From NCBI GenBank assembly GCA_964500445.1, contig CAZCOG010000034.1, positions 8,848 through 72,847 of the forward strand: a stretch of 64,000 nt of DNA, written 5' to 3'. A program made the translations under genes and the position numbers. Under the pieces are notes generated by a model, which made no database searches, had not been told where the DNA came from, and saw nothing but the letters and a program-made list of their open reading frames with translations. Position 1 is the stretch's first letter, and each line of letters starts with the position of its first letter. The DNA is from Persicitalea sp964500445. Lineage in GTDB: Bacteria; Bacteroidota; Bacteroidia; Cytophagales; Spirosomataceae. This document shows, piece by piece, positions 32,816 through 43,220 of this stretch.

Positions 32816-34612
32816 CTACCTCCAGGCGTCCCAGCCTTCGTTTTGTACCAGGTTGCTCATCCGCAGGACTTCATCGTAGGGAATGGGCAGATAAGCCGAT
32901 TGGAAAGAACGCGTTTCGACCGGAACGTTCAGATCGTACGTAAAGCTGTTGTCGCCATTCTTAACGATTCTCGCCATATGAACAGGCTTATTGAGCGGTT
33001 CCAGGCTCGTAGACCAGCGGCGCAGGTCATAGAAGCGCTGGCCCTCAAAACAAAGCTCCAGTCTTCTTTCATTATGGATAAATTCGGTAAAGGCTGCCTT
33101 GCCGGCGTTGGCCACTTCCGTCAGGTAGGGATCGGTAGTAAAACCTTTGCCCTCCGAATTATCGCGGGAACGCAGGTACCCGACTGCTTCCTTGGCCGAT
33201 AGGCCATATTTGCTGCCATTTGGGCCTTCAACCTGATTGGCCGCTTCGGCAAATGCCAGCACCATGTGCGACCAGCGGATAAAAAACTTGGCGTGGGGCT
33301 GCCGGTTGATGGCGTTATCGGAAAAATTAAGCCCCATAAACACCATCTTTTTGATATGGTAATTGGTCCGGCTATTTACCGGTGGGCCGGCGGCATCTTT
33401 ACCGTTCAGCCAGTTTTCAAAAGTGTACATCACGTTGGATGTATTGATCTTCACCGCCTTGGCATTGTTATAAAATACCGTACTGTAAAACCTGGGATCA
33501 CGGTTTTCGTAAGGTTTGGTGGGATCATAGCCGCTCTTGGGGTCTGTGATTGGGTAACCATTCTTCATCGGGAAGGCATCCACCAGCTCCTGGGTAACTC
33601 CCACTGAGCCATTCCCCTGAAAACCACCCGGATAGAACATCCTCTCCAGCGCATCATTGTTGTTTTGGTAGCGGGAGCTAAATACGATACCCGGAAAATT
33701 GGGATCGAACCAGTTGACTGCCTTGGTTTTGGTGAAGCCCTTGTTCACCGCGTCGGTTGTTGTCTTGAAGTCCATCACTTCCTTGGCATACTTGGCGGCC
33801 ATGTCCCAGCGGCTAACGTCATTGCCGGGATTGAAACGCGGGCTTGCCCAGGTAAGGTATACCAGCGACTTGATAGCCCGAGTAGTGATGCCATCGAACC
33901 GCCCCCAGTACCTCGCCCCGGCGTAGGCCCGATCATTGATGTTAGGCACCAGAAAATCCCGGTGGGCGATGGGCAGGTACTTGTAAGCAGAGTCGCAATC
34001 GGCCAGGATTTGCTTCACGCAGTCGTCATAAGTACTGCGGGCAAAGTTGACTTCCTTCCCGATGTCGACGGGTTCCAGCACAATGGGATAACCCAGCAGC
34101 TGTCCGTCCATGCCTTTGCCACCGAACTTCTGCAGCAAATCCCACTGAAACCATGCCCGCAAAGCAAAAGCCTCACCCTGCAAACGATTCTTCACCAAAC
34201 TATCCAGGTGCGGATCTACCAGAAAGCGCGTGTTATAGCCCCGGCGATCTTTCAAGAACCGGTTGACAGAATTGATAGCCCGATAGTCGCGATCCCAGTA
34301 GGTACGGAAGGGATCGAGACTGGTAGGCAAAGAACCCACCGCCAGGCGGGTCATACTGTTCGTGGTACTGGTAATAACTACGTCGTCGGAAGCTCCGTCC
34401 AGATAAACGCCTTCATTATCGTTGTAGTTGCGGGGCATAAAGTCGTAGCATTGCCCTACCAGGCCCTGCACCATGTCCTGATATTCCCAAAGGTCCTCCG
34501 AGTCCCGGTTGCCGTTGGGGTAAGGGTCAAGGTAATCTACGCAGGAGGCCAGCAGCGTCCCGATCAGGAAAATTAAAGCGGTGCTTACTGCACCCGTATA
34601 TTTCAATTTCAT
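32816..34612 (-). CDS. SusD/RagB-family surface lipoprotein (second pair)
   Basis: A 598-residue SusD with signal peptide and lipobox (LLASCVD, Cys at about residue 24). Conserved elements: YLDPYPNGNRDSEDLWEYQDM near the N-terminus, LKDRRGYN and FALRAWFQWDLLQKFGG (the 'RA-x-Y/W-x-x-L' helix), SLVYLTWASPRFNPGND, and HNERRLELCFEGQRFYDLRRW near the end. The C-terminus YLPIPYDEVLRMSNLVQNEG is typical. It lies 11 bp after the SusC at 34624-37785 and belongs to the same operon. The substrate is unknown. Confidence 0.93.
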   Translation of the reverse strand: MKLKYTGAVSTALIFLIGTLLASCVDYLDPYPNGNRDSEDLWEYQDMVQGLVGQCYDFMPRNYNDNEGVYLDGASDDVVITSTTNSMTRLAVGSLPTSLDPFRTYWDRDYRAINSVNRFLKDRRGYNTRFLVDPHLDSLVKNRLQGEAFALRAWFQWDLLQKFGGKGMDGQLLGYPIVLEPVDIGKEVNFARSTYDDCVKQILADCDSAYKYLPIAHRDFLVPNINDRAYAGARYWGRFDGITTRAIKSLVYLTWASPRFNPGNDVSRWDMAAKYAKEVMDFKTTTDAVNKGFTKTKAVNWFDPNFPGIVFSSRYQNNNDALERMFYPGGFQGNGSVGVTQELVDAFPMKNGYPITDPKSGYDPTKPYENRDPRFYSTVFYNNAKAVKINTSNVMYTFENWLNGKDAAGPPVNSRTNYHIKKMVFMGLNFSDNAINRQPHAKFFIRWSHMVLAFAEAANQVEGPNGSKYGLSAKEAVGYLRSRDNSEGKGFTTDPYLTEVANAGKAAFTEFIHNERRLELCFEGQRFYDLRRWSTSLEPLNKPVHMARIVKNGDNSFTYDLNVPVETRSFQSAYLPIPYDEVLRMSNLVQNEGWDAWR

Positions 34613-34623
34613 AGCGAGTAGCG

Positions 34624-37600
34624 TTAAAAAGTAAGTTTGAGTCCGGCGGAGACAGTTCTGAACAAAGGATTGACGGTAACACCTGAATTAATGGACTCGG
34701 GATCGACGTCCTTAATTTTAGAAAGTGTTAGCAGATTGGACCCGCGCACGTACAACCGTAATCCGCGAAGAGCCAACAGGTTGCCCACACTCAGCGGAAG
34801 GTTATAGGCCAGTTCTACGTTTTGGATTTTGAAGAAATTACCGCTGCGCAACCAGAAATCTGAGGCCACGAAGTTGTTGTTCACCTTATAGTAGGTTAGG
34901 CGCGGTGAATCCTCTCCCATGTTATCGCGGGTAAAATTAGAGTAGTTGTTATCGCCCCAGCCATTCCAGAAGTACTTGTTGGTCAGGGGGATATCATAAC
35001 CAGCCCGACCAGTACCGATAACCGTCAGGTCAAAGTTGCGGTAGCCCACTCGCAGGTTAAGTCCGTAGAACAAGCGGGGAGTAGTGTGGCCGATTTGGCT
35101 TTGGTCATTATCATCTATCACCCCATCGCCGTTCTTATCTTCGTACTTGAGGTCACCCTGTTGCAGCGTTTCATCGTAGATTTGGGGAACAACCTTTGTC
35201 TCGGCGTCACTGGCGAACTTACCAATAAAGGTTTGGCCGTAGTAGGCATCGATCGGCTGGCCAATGCGCGATTGGTAGTCGAAACGGTAGTTGGGCTGAT
35301 CATATTTCAGGATTTTGCTATTCTGAAACGTGGCGTTACCTCCGACCGAAAAGCGCAAATCTCCGATTTTATCCGAATACTGAAGCGCCGTTTCCAGGCC
35401 AAAGTACCTGATCTTATTGTAGTTGAACCAGGGCCGGGCGTTGGATATTCCTGCCGTGTAGGGAACCGTATTGAACAATTGGCTCACCATCCCATCGCGG
35501 AGGTTATTGTAATAGTTGGCTTCAACCGAAATCTTGCGATTGAACAGCAAGGCATCCAGGCCAATGCTGAATTCTTTGCGCTTTTCCCAAGTCAAATCAG
35601 GATTACCAATGCGGTTGGCGGTGGTGCGATACACGGCGTTATCGGTGTTGGTACCAAACCATTGGTTGGTGGAATAGGGACCGAAAGCGGTACCCGAGGA
35701 GTTGACGCCCCAGCGATCCAGGTACAGGAATGGTGTCAGGAAGCTTTCATATCCCAGAATACCGGCCTCAGCCCGCAATTTCAGGTAGTTGATGGCTTTG
35801 ACATCTGACAGGAAACTTTCTTCCGAAAGTACCCAACCCAATCCGGCCGAGGGAAACATGGCGTAGCGCTTGCCTTTGCCAAAGCTGGAACTCCCCGCGT
35901 AGTTCAGTACGCCCTGTACAAAGTACTTGTCTTTCAGCGAATAAACACCCGTCATCACGGCATTTTGCTGCCGTTGCGGTTCTTCAACGCCGTTCTTAGA
36001 CACCTTACCCAAATAATAAGTCACGCCTACTTGCACATCGTGATTGCCCCACTGTTTTTCGTAGCTGAGGTTCTCATAGACTACGAAGCGCTGCGAATAG
36101 TAGTCGTGGAGTTTGGCTTGCTCGGCCAGGTCGGTACCGTCGTGGACCTTGGATAGGCTCACGGTGTCGGCCCCGGACGCCGTTTTGCCCGGCGTCACGA
36201 TGTAAGCGAGGTAGTCTTCCGCCTTACCGATGCGCACACTATTGAAAATGTTGAAGCCCACGAAGGTTTTGGATTTCAAACCCGGCAGAACTTCCTTCAA
36301 ATCGTAATCGAAAGTCAGATTGGAAGCACCCGTGCGCCCGGTTTCGTTGTAATAACCATTGTGCACCAGGTTACCGATGGGATTGTTGCGAAAGGCCGTA
36401 TTGGGGCTCACTGCGTACCAGGGTGCCTTGAGGTCATCGCCGTTGGCGGCGTAAATCGAGAAAGCGATGGGCGGCGTGTCAGTAATGTCGCCGATGGCCG
36501 AGTTGAACTCTACCAAATCCAGGGCGGTGTTGGTATTACCATCGTCACTGGTGAAGTTGACATTATACCCGTAGTTGGGTGAACGACGAATGTTCAATCC
36601 ACCGAAGAAATCGACTTTTACTTTGATTAAATCGTTGATTTTGACGTCAATGTTGGAACGAACGTTGATCCGGTTGTAATCCGAAATTTTACCCAGATTA
36701 AATATATCGCCCTCCCCGTTGTAGCCCAGGTACGCACCGTACTGCACGGTTTCGTTACCACCTGTGGAGGAAAGGTTAACCCGGCGGAAGGATTTGGAAT
36801 CTTTTAGCATCAACTGGCGGAAATCCACGCTGGGATACTTGAAGCTGTACGGGTCATTCTTAGCATACTCGCTAATGGCTGTATCATCGTACAAAGGTGT
36901 CAATCCACTGTTGGTACGGGCCTGGTTATTGAGCCGGGCGTAATCGGCCCCGGAGGCCCAGCCGGGAAAGCGGTCCACCTGGCTCACGCCCTGTTCCGCA
37001 TTGACGGTCAACACCCGCTCGTTGGCTTTGCCGCGCTTGGTTTTGATGTAAATAATACCGTCGGCACCCCGAGGGCCAAGCATAGCTTTGCCGACGATGT
37101 CTTTGATAATAGTGACTGACTCGATTTCCTGGGGGTCGAGGGGCATTTCAGTGATATCGGTAGGAACGTCGTCGATAATGAAAATCGGGCTGCGGCCTCG
37201 GGTCGCGATACCAATCTTCTCAGTTACCCGGAAATTCCCCAGTTCTTCCTCCGCATTCAGACCGGTGGAGCCATCGCGCTCAATGACTTCAAGGCCAGGC
37301 ACTAACCCGGTAAAGGCATTCCGAAGGTCGTTGGTCGGGTATTTTTCCAAATCGGAAGTTCTGAGAACGCTGTACGCTCCCGAAAGTTTGCGCCGCTTGA
37401 AATTCATAAACGGCAGCGGCACTTCGTCCTCCGCGTTGTTGAAGAGCTTGGATTTTTTGAGCTCCACAACGTTGTTATTCACCAAAGCACTAACCAAAGC
37501 TACCGATTTGGTGTAACCATAGGAACTCACGGTCACAAAGTTCTCGGGCATAGACTGGAAGGTAAAAATCCCCAATTCATTCGTTTCAGCGTGGATGTTG

Positions 37601-37785
37601 CCTTCGCCTACTACAATTGCGGCATTGGGAATAGGATTGCCCTGTTCGTCAGTCACCTGTAGGCTGACGCTAACCGGCTTGGCTTTTGGGGTTTTATTCT
37701 GGGCGTTCGTTGGGGCATAGGTCCATAGGCAAAGTACCAGCAAGACCGCCAAACAACGCAGGGGGTAAGTTAGAGTTGATCGCAT
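34624..37785 (-). CDS. SusC/RagA-family transporter with divergent plug linker (second pair)
   Basis: A 1053-residue TonB-dependent outer-membrane importer. Signal peptide about 1-28; regulatory-like domain (SLQVTDEQGNPIPNAAIVVG); a plug with RNAFTGLVPGLEVI, SPIFIIDDVPT and GPRGADGIIYIKTKRG; then a barrel ending in SAGLKLTF. The linker before the plug is unusual: the standard LEEVVVVGYG-type TonB box is absent, and a polar segment (LFNNAEDEVPLPF) takes its place. The plug's VDG motif is replaced by IDDVP and the loop carries a LNAEEELGNFRVTEKIG stretch. It remains a complete protein. It is 24 bp downstream of the previous SusD. Confidence 0.9.
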   Translation of the reverse strand: MRSTLTYPLRCLAVLLVLCLWTYAPTNAQNKTPKAKPVSVSLQVTDEQGNPIPNAAIVVGEGNIHAETNELGIFTFQSMPENFVTVSSYGYTKSVALVSALVNNNVVELKKSKLFNNAEDEVPLPFMNFKRRKLSGAYSVLRTSDLEKYPTNDLRNAFTGLVPGLEVIERDGSTGLNAEEELGNFRVTEKIGIATRGRSPIFIIDDVPTDITEMPLDPQEIESVTIIKDIVGKAMLGPRGADGIIYIKTKRGKANERVLTVNAEQGVSQVDRFPGWASGADYARLNNQARTNSGLTPLYDDTAISEYAKNDPYSFKYPSVDFRQLMLKDSKSFRRVNLSSTGGNETVQYGAYLGYNGEGDIFNLGKISDYNRINVRSNIDVKINDLIKVKVDFFGGLNIRRSPNYGYNVNFTSDDGNTNTALDLVEFNSAIGDITDTPPIAFSIYAANGDDLKAPWYAVSPNTAFRNNPIGNLVHNGYYNETGRTGASNLTFDYDLKEVLPGLKSKTFVGFNIFNSVRIGKAEDYLAYIVTPGKTASGADTVSLSKVHDGTDLAEQAKLHDYYSQRFVVYENLSYEKQWGNHDVQVGVTYYLGKVSKNGVEEPQRQQNAVMTGVYSLKDKYFVQGVLNYAGSSSFGKGKRYAMFPSAGLGWVLSEESFLSDVKAINYLKLRAEAGILGYESFLTPFLYLDRWGVNSSGTAFGPYSTNQWFGTNTDNAVYRTTANRIGNPDLTWEKRKEFSIGLDALLFNRKISVEANYYNNLRDGMVSQLFNTVPYTAGISNARPWFNYNKIRYFGLETALQYSDKIGDLRFSVGGNATFQNSKILKYDQPNYRFDYQSRIGQPIDAYYGQTFIGKFASDAETKVVPQIYDETLQQGDLKYEDKNGDGVIDDNDQSQIGHTTPRLFYGLNLRVGYRNFDLTVIGTGRAGYDIPLTNKYFWNGWGDNNYSNFTRDNMGEDSPRLTYYKVNNNFVASDFWLRSGNFFKIQNVELAYNLPLSVGNLLALRGLRLYVRGSNLLTLSKIKDVDPESINSGVTVNPLFRTVSAGLKLTF

Positions 37786-37809
37786 GTCGGTTTGTTTAGA
37801 GAGTTGGGA

Positions 37810-39663
37810 CTACCAAACTACGTTTGGTGTGAATTTGCTCATCTTGTAGGTGTCATCGGTGTTGAAAGGCAGGTAGTACATGGCCTCTTTCCATTTGACC
37901 TGACGAGTCGCGGGCAAAGCCTGGCGGATATACTTAAACCCTGTGGGATAGGTGGTACTGACCGGAACTTTCTCAATGTCAACACCCATGAGCGTACTTG
38001 TCATCACTTCGGGTGCGTCCTTCCAGCGGCGAATGTCGTGGTAGTAATGCCCCCCCTCGAAGCACAGCTCAATAGTACGCTCATTTTTGATCCGTGCCCT
38101 AAGCGCATCTTTGGAAGTCGTGTAGGCGGCCAGCACCTCGGGCATTGACGCCCGGCTTCTGATTTTATTAAGTGCCTGAAGGGCAGTCATGCCCGCACCG
38201 GGTGCCATGCCATTGGGGCCATATGCTTCGTTGGCAGCCTCGGCGTAGTTCAGATACAGCTCGCCCAGTCGAATAATCGGATCCGTGTATTGGGGCGTGG
38301 TTTTGTTGTTTACGCTCTGCTCGCCCCAGGTTTTGCGCAGGTAATAGCCTGTTTTAGTGATTCCGGAATAGGTCTGATCCAGCAACTGGCCGTAGTTAGC
38401 CGCGCCGTTTACAGTTTCGTAGTAGATTTGGGCTTTCCCATAACCTGGTATCGGGGCCGTGTTGTAGATGATGTCAATGTAAAAGCGAGGGTCACGGTTG
38501 GCGTACGGATCCTGCTCGTTGTAATGGCCGGCCGCGGTAGCAGCCTGGCGGTCAGCGGCGGTGTTTAGGGGTTCGCCCCATTTGGTTTCAAACTTATCGA
38601 CCGTATTCTGCGTGGGCGATTCTCCAGAGAAACTGGTTTTGGACGCGCCAAATATCCCGTTGTTCAAAGCCGCCAGGTCGCCGGTATTGTAGGTTTTGGT
38701 GCCCGCGTACCAGGCCCACAACTGCTCGTTGGAATAGGTCGTACCGATGTAGTTCTTCTTATAGTCAACCAGGGGCAACAGATCATGGCCAAAGCGCTCG
38801 GCGATTTGGATAGCCTCCCAGTTAGCCACCGCCGCTGCTTCCCAGTCTTTGGCCCCCTGTTCATTGTTGAGTGGGCTAGCGGCATACAACAGGGCGCGGC
38901 CTTTCATAGCTTTGGCAGCCACACCGCCGGGCCGAAACTGGTTGGGGCTATTCAAGTGACCCGCCACTCCGGGGCCGGGATCACGGCGCATCAGGTCGGC
39001 CTTCTCAAAGAATGTCGCCGCCGAATCCAGATCAGCGGCAATGCGCAGCAGGGTTTCGTGCTTGGACAGCCGGGGAATGTCCCACTGATCGTCGGGGCCG
39101 ATCACCTTGGTTAGGTACGGCATGGGGCCCCACAGCCGGAACAGCGTGAAGTGGGCGAAGGCACGGATAAAGTGCGCTTGTCCCTTGAAATCGTCTACAT
39201 CCTGTACATTGACACCTTTCAACTTATCGATGTTGGCCAGCGACATATTGCAGATTCTGATAATCTGGAACATGGAACCGAGCACGGGCCGTCGGGCCTG
39301 ATCGTAGGTCATTTTGTTGATGACCGCCGTAATTGAGCCCGCTTTGATCACTTGCGCATCCATGGACCGCCCCATATCACTCATATCCGTGAGCGATTCC
39401 AGGGTATATTTTTGATCCCAGAAATTAAAATAGAGCGAAAAGGCGGTCTTGATATTATAGTCACGCCAGGTCGTCCCATCCAGCTTGGTACCTTCGTAAA
39501 TGCTGTCGAAAAACCGTCTGAAGTTGTCGTACTTACCGAATACTTCCTCGGTATCAAGACCTGATTCCGGCGATTGGTCCAGAAAGTCCTCTTGGCACGA
39601 TGCCATCATGACCGGCACCAGGATGGAGGCAAAGAACAATGCCCCTAACTTTTTGATTTTCAT
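37810..39663 (-). CDS. SusD/RagB-family surface lipoprotein (first pair)
   Basis: A 617-residue SusD with signal peptide and lipobox (MMASCQED, Cys at about residue 23). Recognisable parts: FLDQSPESGLDTEEVFGKYD at the start, RAFAHFTLFRLWGPMPYL, AAKAMKGRALLYAASPLNN (TPR-like), DPIIRLGELYLNYAEAANEAYG, and KNERTIELCFEGGHYYHDIRRWKD near the end, followed by the C-terminal strand YYLPFNTDDTYKMSKF. Together with the SusC immediately upstream (39676-42867, 12-bp gap) it forms the first pair of the operon. Its ligand is unknown. Confidence 0.93.
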   Translation of the reverse strand: MKIKKLGALFFASILVPVMMASCQEDFLDQSPESGLDTEEVFGKYDNFRRFFDSIYEGTKLDGTTWRDYNIKTAFSLYFNFWDQKYTLESLTDMSDMGRSMDAQVIKAGSITAVINKMTYDQARRPVLGSMFQIIRICNMSLANIDKLKGVNVQDVDDFKGQAHFIRAFAHFTLFRLWGPMPYLTKVIGPDDQWDIPRLSKHETLLRIAADLDSAATFFEKADLMRRDPGPGVAGHLNSPNQFRPGGVAAKAMKGRALLYAASPLNNEQGAKDWEAAAVANWEAIQIAERFGHDLLPLVDYKKNYIGTTYSNEQLWAWYAGTKTYNTGDLAALNNGIFGASKTSFSGESPTQNTVDKFETKWGEPLNTAADRQAATAAGHYNEQDPYANRDPRFYIDIIYNTAPIPGYGKAQIYYETVNGAANYGQLLDQTYSGITKTGYYLRKTWGEQSVNNKTTPQYTDPIIRLGELYLNYAEAANEAYGPNGMAPGAGMTALQALNKIRSRASMPEVLAAYTTSKDALRARIKNERTIELCFEGGHYYHDIRRWKDAPEVMTSTLMGVDIEKVPVSTTYPTGFKYIRQALPATRQVKWKEAMYYLPFNTDDTYKMSKFTPNVVW

Positions 39664-39675
39664 AAAGATTGTATT

Positions 39676-42600
39676 TTAGAATAAGGCCCGAACGGCAAAT
39701 TTGATCTGAGTCATTTGGGGATAAAAACCCTGATTGAAGTCCTTGCGCTCGGGGTCGCCCTCGATCAGCTTGGTTTTGGTCCAGAGGTTGTTAGCAGTCA
39801 CAAAGAAAAGCAGACTGTTGGTTCCCAGCACTCTTTTCAGCGTTTTGGAATTGAAGGTGTAAGCGGCGTAAACCTCCTTCAACCGCAGGTAATCAGCATT
39901 GCGCCAGAAACGGTTCTCAACCATGATGTCGAAACCGCGGTCGGCCTCGCCGCCGCCCCAGAACAGGTTCTCGGTGCTGCCGCCCGCCGAGTAGTGGAGC
40001 GTAGCGTGGTTGGCCGCGCCGTTGGTAGGCGTCCAGTAGTCTAGCTGCGAGGCGTGTACCCGCCAGTCACCTTTGATAAACTCGACTTCGTAAGGCTGGT
40101 TAAATTCCACGAATTTGCCGACGTTGCCCGTGAACAGAAAGTTGAAGTCAAACTTTTTGTACGAAAAGCCCGAACCAAACGAATACGTGAGCGGCGCGTA
40201 ATCGGAGCCACGAATGGGGTACTTATCGAGATTCGTAATCTTGCCGTCTCCGTCGAAATCCAGGTACTTGTAATCGCCCACGTTGAGACGGCTCACGTCA
40301 ATGGCCGACACGTTGTTGTGAATATCGTCCACGGAAGTATAGTAGCCAGTGCCGGTGAGCTCGACTCCGCTAAGTTGCGCTCCCAGGGGCTTGTTCTGGT
40401 TTTTCTGGTAGTCGGAAGCAAAGGGAAGGTCGTCCTTAAAGAGGATGCGGTTTTCGTTGTACCCAAAAATTCCCCGGACAAAATAGTTGATACCTGACGC
40501 CGTGTTTTTCCGGTACTCGGTTTCAAATTCTATCCCGTGTTTCTTGAGTTTACCCAGATTGAGTTCTTTGAAAGAATTGCCCACCAGCATTGTGACGGTG
40601 CGAGGAACCAATAGCATTTTGTCACGCTGTTCGTCGAACACATCGACGCTGAACGTAAAGCTGTCGTTCCAAAGTCCCAGTTCCAGGCCGATGTCCCGTT
40701 TCCGGGCTTCTTCCCACTGGGCGGTCGAGTTGGCTCCCAGATCCTCGTGGATATATTGCCGGTTGTCCTTATAATAATTACTCAGGTACAGCCAGCGGTT
40801 GTCCGCAATGTCGCTGCCCACTATGCCGTCGGAATAGCGAACCTTCAACTTACTAATCCAGGGCAGGTTGTCTTTTATGAAATTTTCCTCCGAAATCATA
40901 TAGCCAATAGCACCCGATGGGAAAAAGCCATAGCGATTTCCGGGAGCAAAACGCTCAGAGCCCGTAAGTCCCAAGTTTACTTCCAACAGGTATTTATTGG
41001 CGAAGTCGTAAGTGGCCCGGCCTACAAGCGCTTGGTTGTAATAGGGAAATTGCGTGTCTCTGTTTCTCTGCTGGCGGTTGGCCAGGGCCAGACCAGACAC
41101 ACTGTGCTTTCCAAAGGTACGGGCATAGCTCATGGAAAGCTCGTAATACATATCCTTGTAATAATCGTTTTCCAGACTACCCACATTGATGTCCAGTGGC
41201 CCTTGCTTGAAGATCTCGTTGCCCTGTCCGTTCCGGAACCAGGGATTCTCCTCGGTGCCAATCTTGTCATAATTCAACTGATAATCAGGGAAAGTGTACG
41301 AGGCTGTCAGGGAGCGGTTTCGGTAATACGTACTCATTGACACCTTACCTTTGACGGAAAGTCCTTCGGTGATAAAGTCCAGTTTTTGGTTCAGAATTAA
41401 GTCAGAGAAAAGCTTGGAATCCAGATAGCGGTTGAAAGAACCCTGATTAAAAGAGGTGTAGGGATTTCCCGTGTATTCACCGAAGTTCATCGCCAGCCGC
41501 CGACCCTGATCATCGGGATAGTCGGGATCTGGTACTTGCTGCAGTACCCACTCGGGGAAATAAGCCGGATAACGCGATGGGCCGGTGGAATACAAATTAC
41601 GCCAGGGAGTACCACTGGGCTGATTCTTCACGCCCGTTTCACCGCCCACGTTTAGTGAAAGTATGGTACTTTGAGTAAGGTTGAAGTCGATGTTGGTCCT
41701 ATAGTTGAAGCGGTCGTACCAGAAGCGAGTATCGTCGTAGCCATCGTGATAGGCTTTGAAGAAATCACCCTGGTGGGTGTAGCCTACCGAGGCGAAGTAT
41801 TTGATGAATTCAGTGCCGCCCGACACGTTGAAGTTGGCGTTGGCATTGGCTGCGAAGGGCTTGATCATCGTGTCGAACCAGTTGACATTTGGGTAGCGCA
41901 GCGCATTTAGCGGTGTCGAAGGATTCTGGTATTCGTTCAGAGCATATTGCGGAATCAGCTCCGTAAACTGCTGGCCATTCATCAGCGCCTGATTGTACAT
42001 GCTCATCGTTTGAAACGAACTGATATGCGCGGGAATCCGGGTGGCCCGCGACATACCGTACGAAGCGGTAAAATCCAGCTTGGGCTTGCCTAAAGTACCT
42101 CTTTTGGTTGTGACCAATACTACGCCGTTTGCTCCCTTGGCCCCGAATACCGCCGTAGCCGACGCATCTTTAAGTACCGAAATAGTGGCGATTTCGTTGG
42201 GGTCCATATCCTTGAAATCCCGTTCGACGCCGTCCACCATAATGAGAGGTTGTGATCCGTTCCAGCTGGACAAGCCCCGGATAATGATCTCGGAGTGATC
42301 GTTACCGGGTTCACCGCTGTCCTGCATGGTGAGCACCCCGGATAGTTTACCCGCGATAGCATTCGTAATGTTAGAGGTACCTGAGCGCAGTAGTTGCTTG
42401 TTGTCCACCTGTGTAATGGCGCCCACCACGCTTTCCTTACGCTGGGTACCGTACCCAACCACCACAACTTCTTCGAGGGCCTGATTTTCGGATACTAGGC
42501 TCACATTGATCGTTTTTTGTGTACCAACCAGTACCTCCTGTGTCTTATAGCCGATATAGCTAAAAACCAACACCGACTTTTCATCGGAAACTGCAAGCTT

Positions 42601-42867
42601 GTACTGTCCTTTGGCGTCGGTCGAGATGCCATTCATAGTGCCTTTTTCCACTACGTTCACGCCCGGAATGCCCGAGCCGCTTTCGTCTTTAACCGTCCCT
42701 GAAACAGTTACTATGGCAGTCAGCTCCCTGTGATTCCCGATCTTTGTTTTCTTTGGATTTTCGCTTTCAGCTGCGCTCAGCAGACCTACGAAGCATAGCT
42801 GCACCAAAGCACCGACGAATACGTGCCTGGACAATGCGCATAAGCATTGGGGTAGTTTTTTTTGCAT
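39676..42867 (-). CDS. SusC/RagA-family TonB-dependent transporter (first pair)
   Basis: A 1063-residue importer. Signal peptide about 1-32, then a carboxypeptidase-regulatory-like domain (GTVKDESGSGIPGVNVVEKG), TonB box EEVVVVGYGTQRKES, plug with AIAGKLSGVLTM, SQPLIMVDGVERDF and VFGAKGANGVVLVTTKRG, and a barrel ending in IKFAVRALF. It contains all canonical elements, in contrast to the second SusC. It is the first gene of the leftward operon susC-susD-susC-susD-DUF1735 and has its own upstream promoter candidate near 42953-42985. No STN domain was seen. Confidence 0.94.
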   Translation of the reverse strand: MQKKLPQCLCALSRHVFVGALVQLCFVGLLSAAESENPKKTKIGNHRELTAIVTVSGTVKDESGSGIPGVNVVEKGTMNGISTDAKGQYKLAVSDEKSVLVFSYIGYKTQEVLVGTQKTINVSLVSENQALEEVVVVGYGTQRKESVVGAITQVDNKQLLRSGTSNITNAIAGKLSGVLTMQDSGEPGNDHSEIIIRGLSSWNGSQPLIMVDGVERDFKDMDPNEIATISVLKDASATAVFGAKGANGVVLVTTKRGTLGKPKLDFTASYGMSRATRIPAHISSFQTMSMYNQALMNGQQFTELIPQYALNEYQNPSTPLNALRYPNVNWFDTMIKPFAANANANFNVSGGTEFIKYFASVGYTHQGDFFKAYHDGYDDTRFWYDRFNYRTNIDFNLTQSTILSLNVGGETGVKNQPSGTPWRNLYSTGPSRYPAYFPEWVLQQVPDPDYPDDQGRRLAMNFGEYTGNPYTSFNQGSFNRYLDSKLFSDLILNQKLDFITEGLSVKGKVSMSTYYRNRSLTASYTFPDYQLNYDKIGTEENPWFRNGQGNEIFKQGPLDINVGSLENDYYKDMYYELSMSYARTFGKHSVSGLALANRQQRNRDTQFPYYNQALVGRATYDFANKYLLEVNLGLTGSERFAPGNRYGFFPSGAIGYMISEENFIKDNLPWISKLKVRYSDGIVGSDIADNRWLYLSNYYKDNRQYIHEDLGANSTAQWEEARKRDIGLELGLWNDSFTFSVDVFDEQRDKMLLVPRTVTMLVGNSFKELNLGKLKKHGIEFETEYRKNTASGINYFVRGIFGYNENRILFKDDLPFASDYQKNQNKPLGAQLSGVELTGTGYYTSVDDIHNNVSAIDVSRLNVGDYKYLDFDGDGKITNLDKYPIRGSDYAPLTYSFGSGFSYKKFDFNFLFTGNVGKFVEFNQPYEVEFIKGDWRVHASQLDYWTPTNGAANHATLHYSAGGSTENLFWGGGEADRGFDIMVENRFWRNADYLRLKEVYAAYTFNSKTLKRVLGTNSLLFFVTANNLWTKTKLIEGDPERKDFNQGFYPQMTQIKFAVRALF

Positions 42868-42952
42868 AGACTAGTTGAGGTGAAATGTGACTGGTTTTTA
42901 AAAAGGTAATAGCAATAAGCCCTTATTGAGATATCCATACTTGTTTCCTGCT

Positions 42953-42985
42953 CAAAAAATAATCGATAAATTATTCATTAACCAA
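42953..42985 (-). promoter_or_regulatory. Candidate promoter of the tandem susCD operon
   Basis: On the minus strand, TTG (42983-42985) and TATTTTTTG (42953-42961; the TAnnTTTG box with one extra T) are separated by 21 bp. The start would be near 42946, about 80 nt before the ATG at 42867. Confidence 0.4.
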
Positions 42986-43220
42986 GAAAAGTCATATTAG
43001 AATGCGGATATTTCGGCACAGCGACAGGTTAGTTCGTCAAATATTCCTATAAAAATTTTGTATCATTTAACTTGAAACCTGCACTTTATCAAGTACCTTT
43101 TAACCTGACGATAAGCCATTCCATTCACCCTTAGTTCTTTAAATATTTTTGTGTTTATTTTTTAATTTTTGAACAATAAAACTCTGAATTATCCGTGTCT
43201 GGCGCGATCTTGTAGCAGCA

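Noticed and set aside
33665..34576. Rightward frame of 303 codons
   Set aside because: Shadow of the second SusD on the opposite strand.
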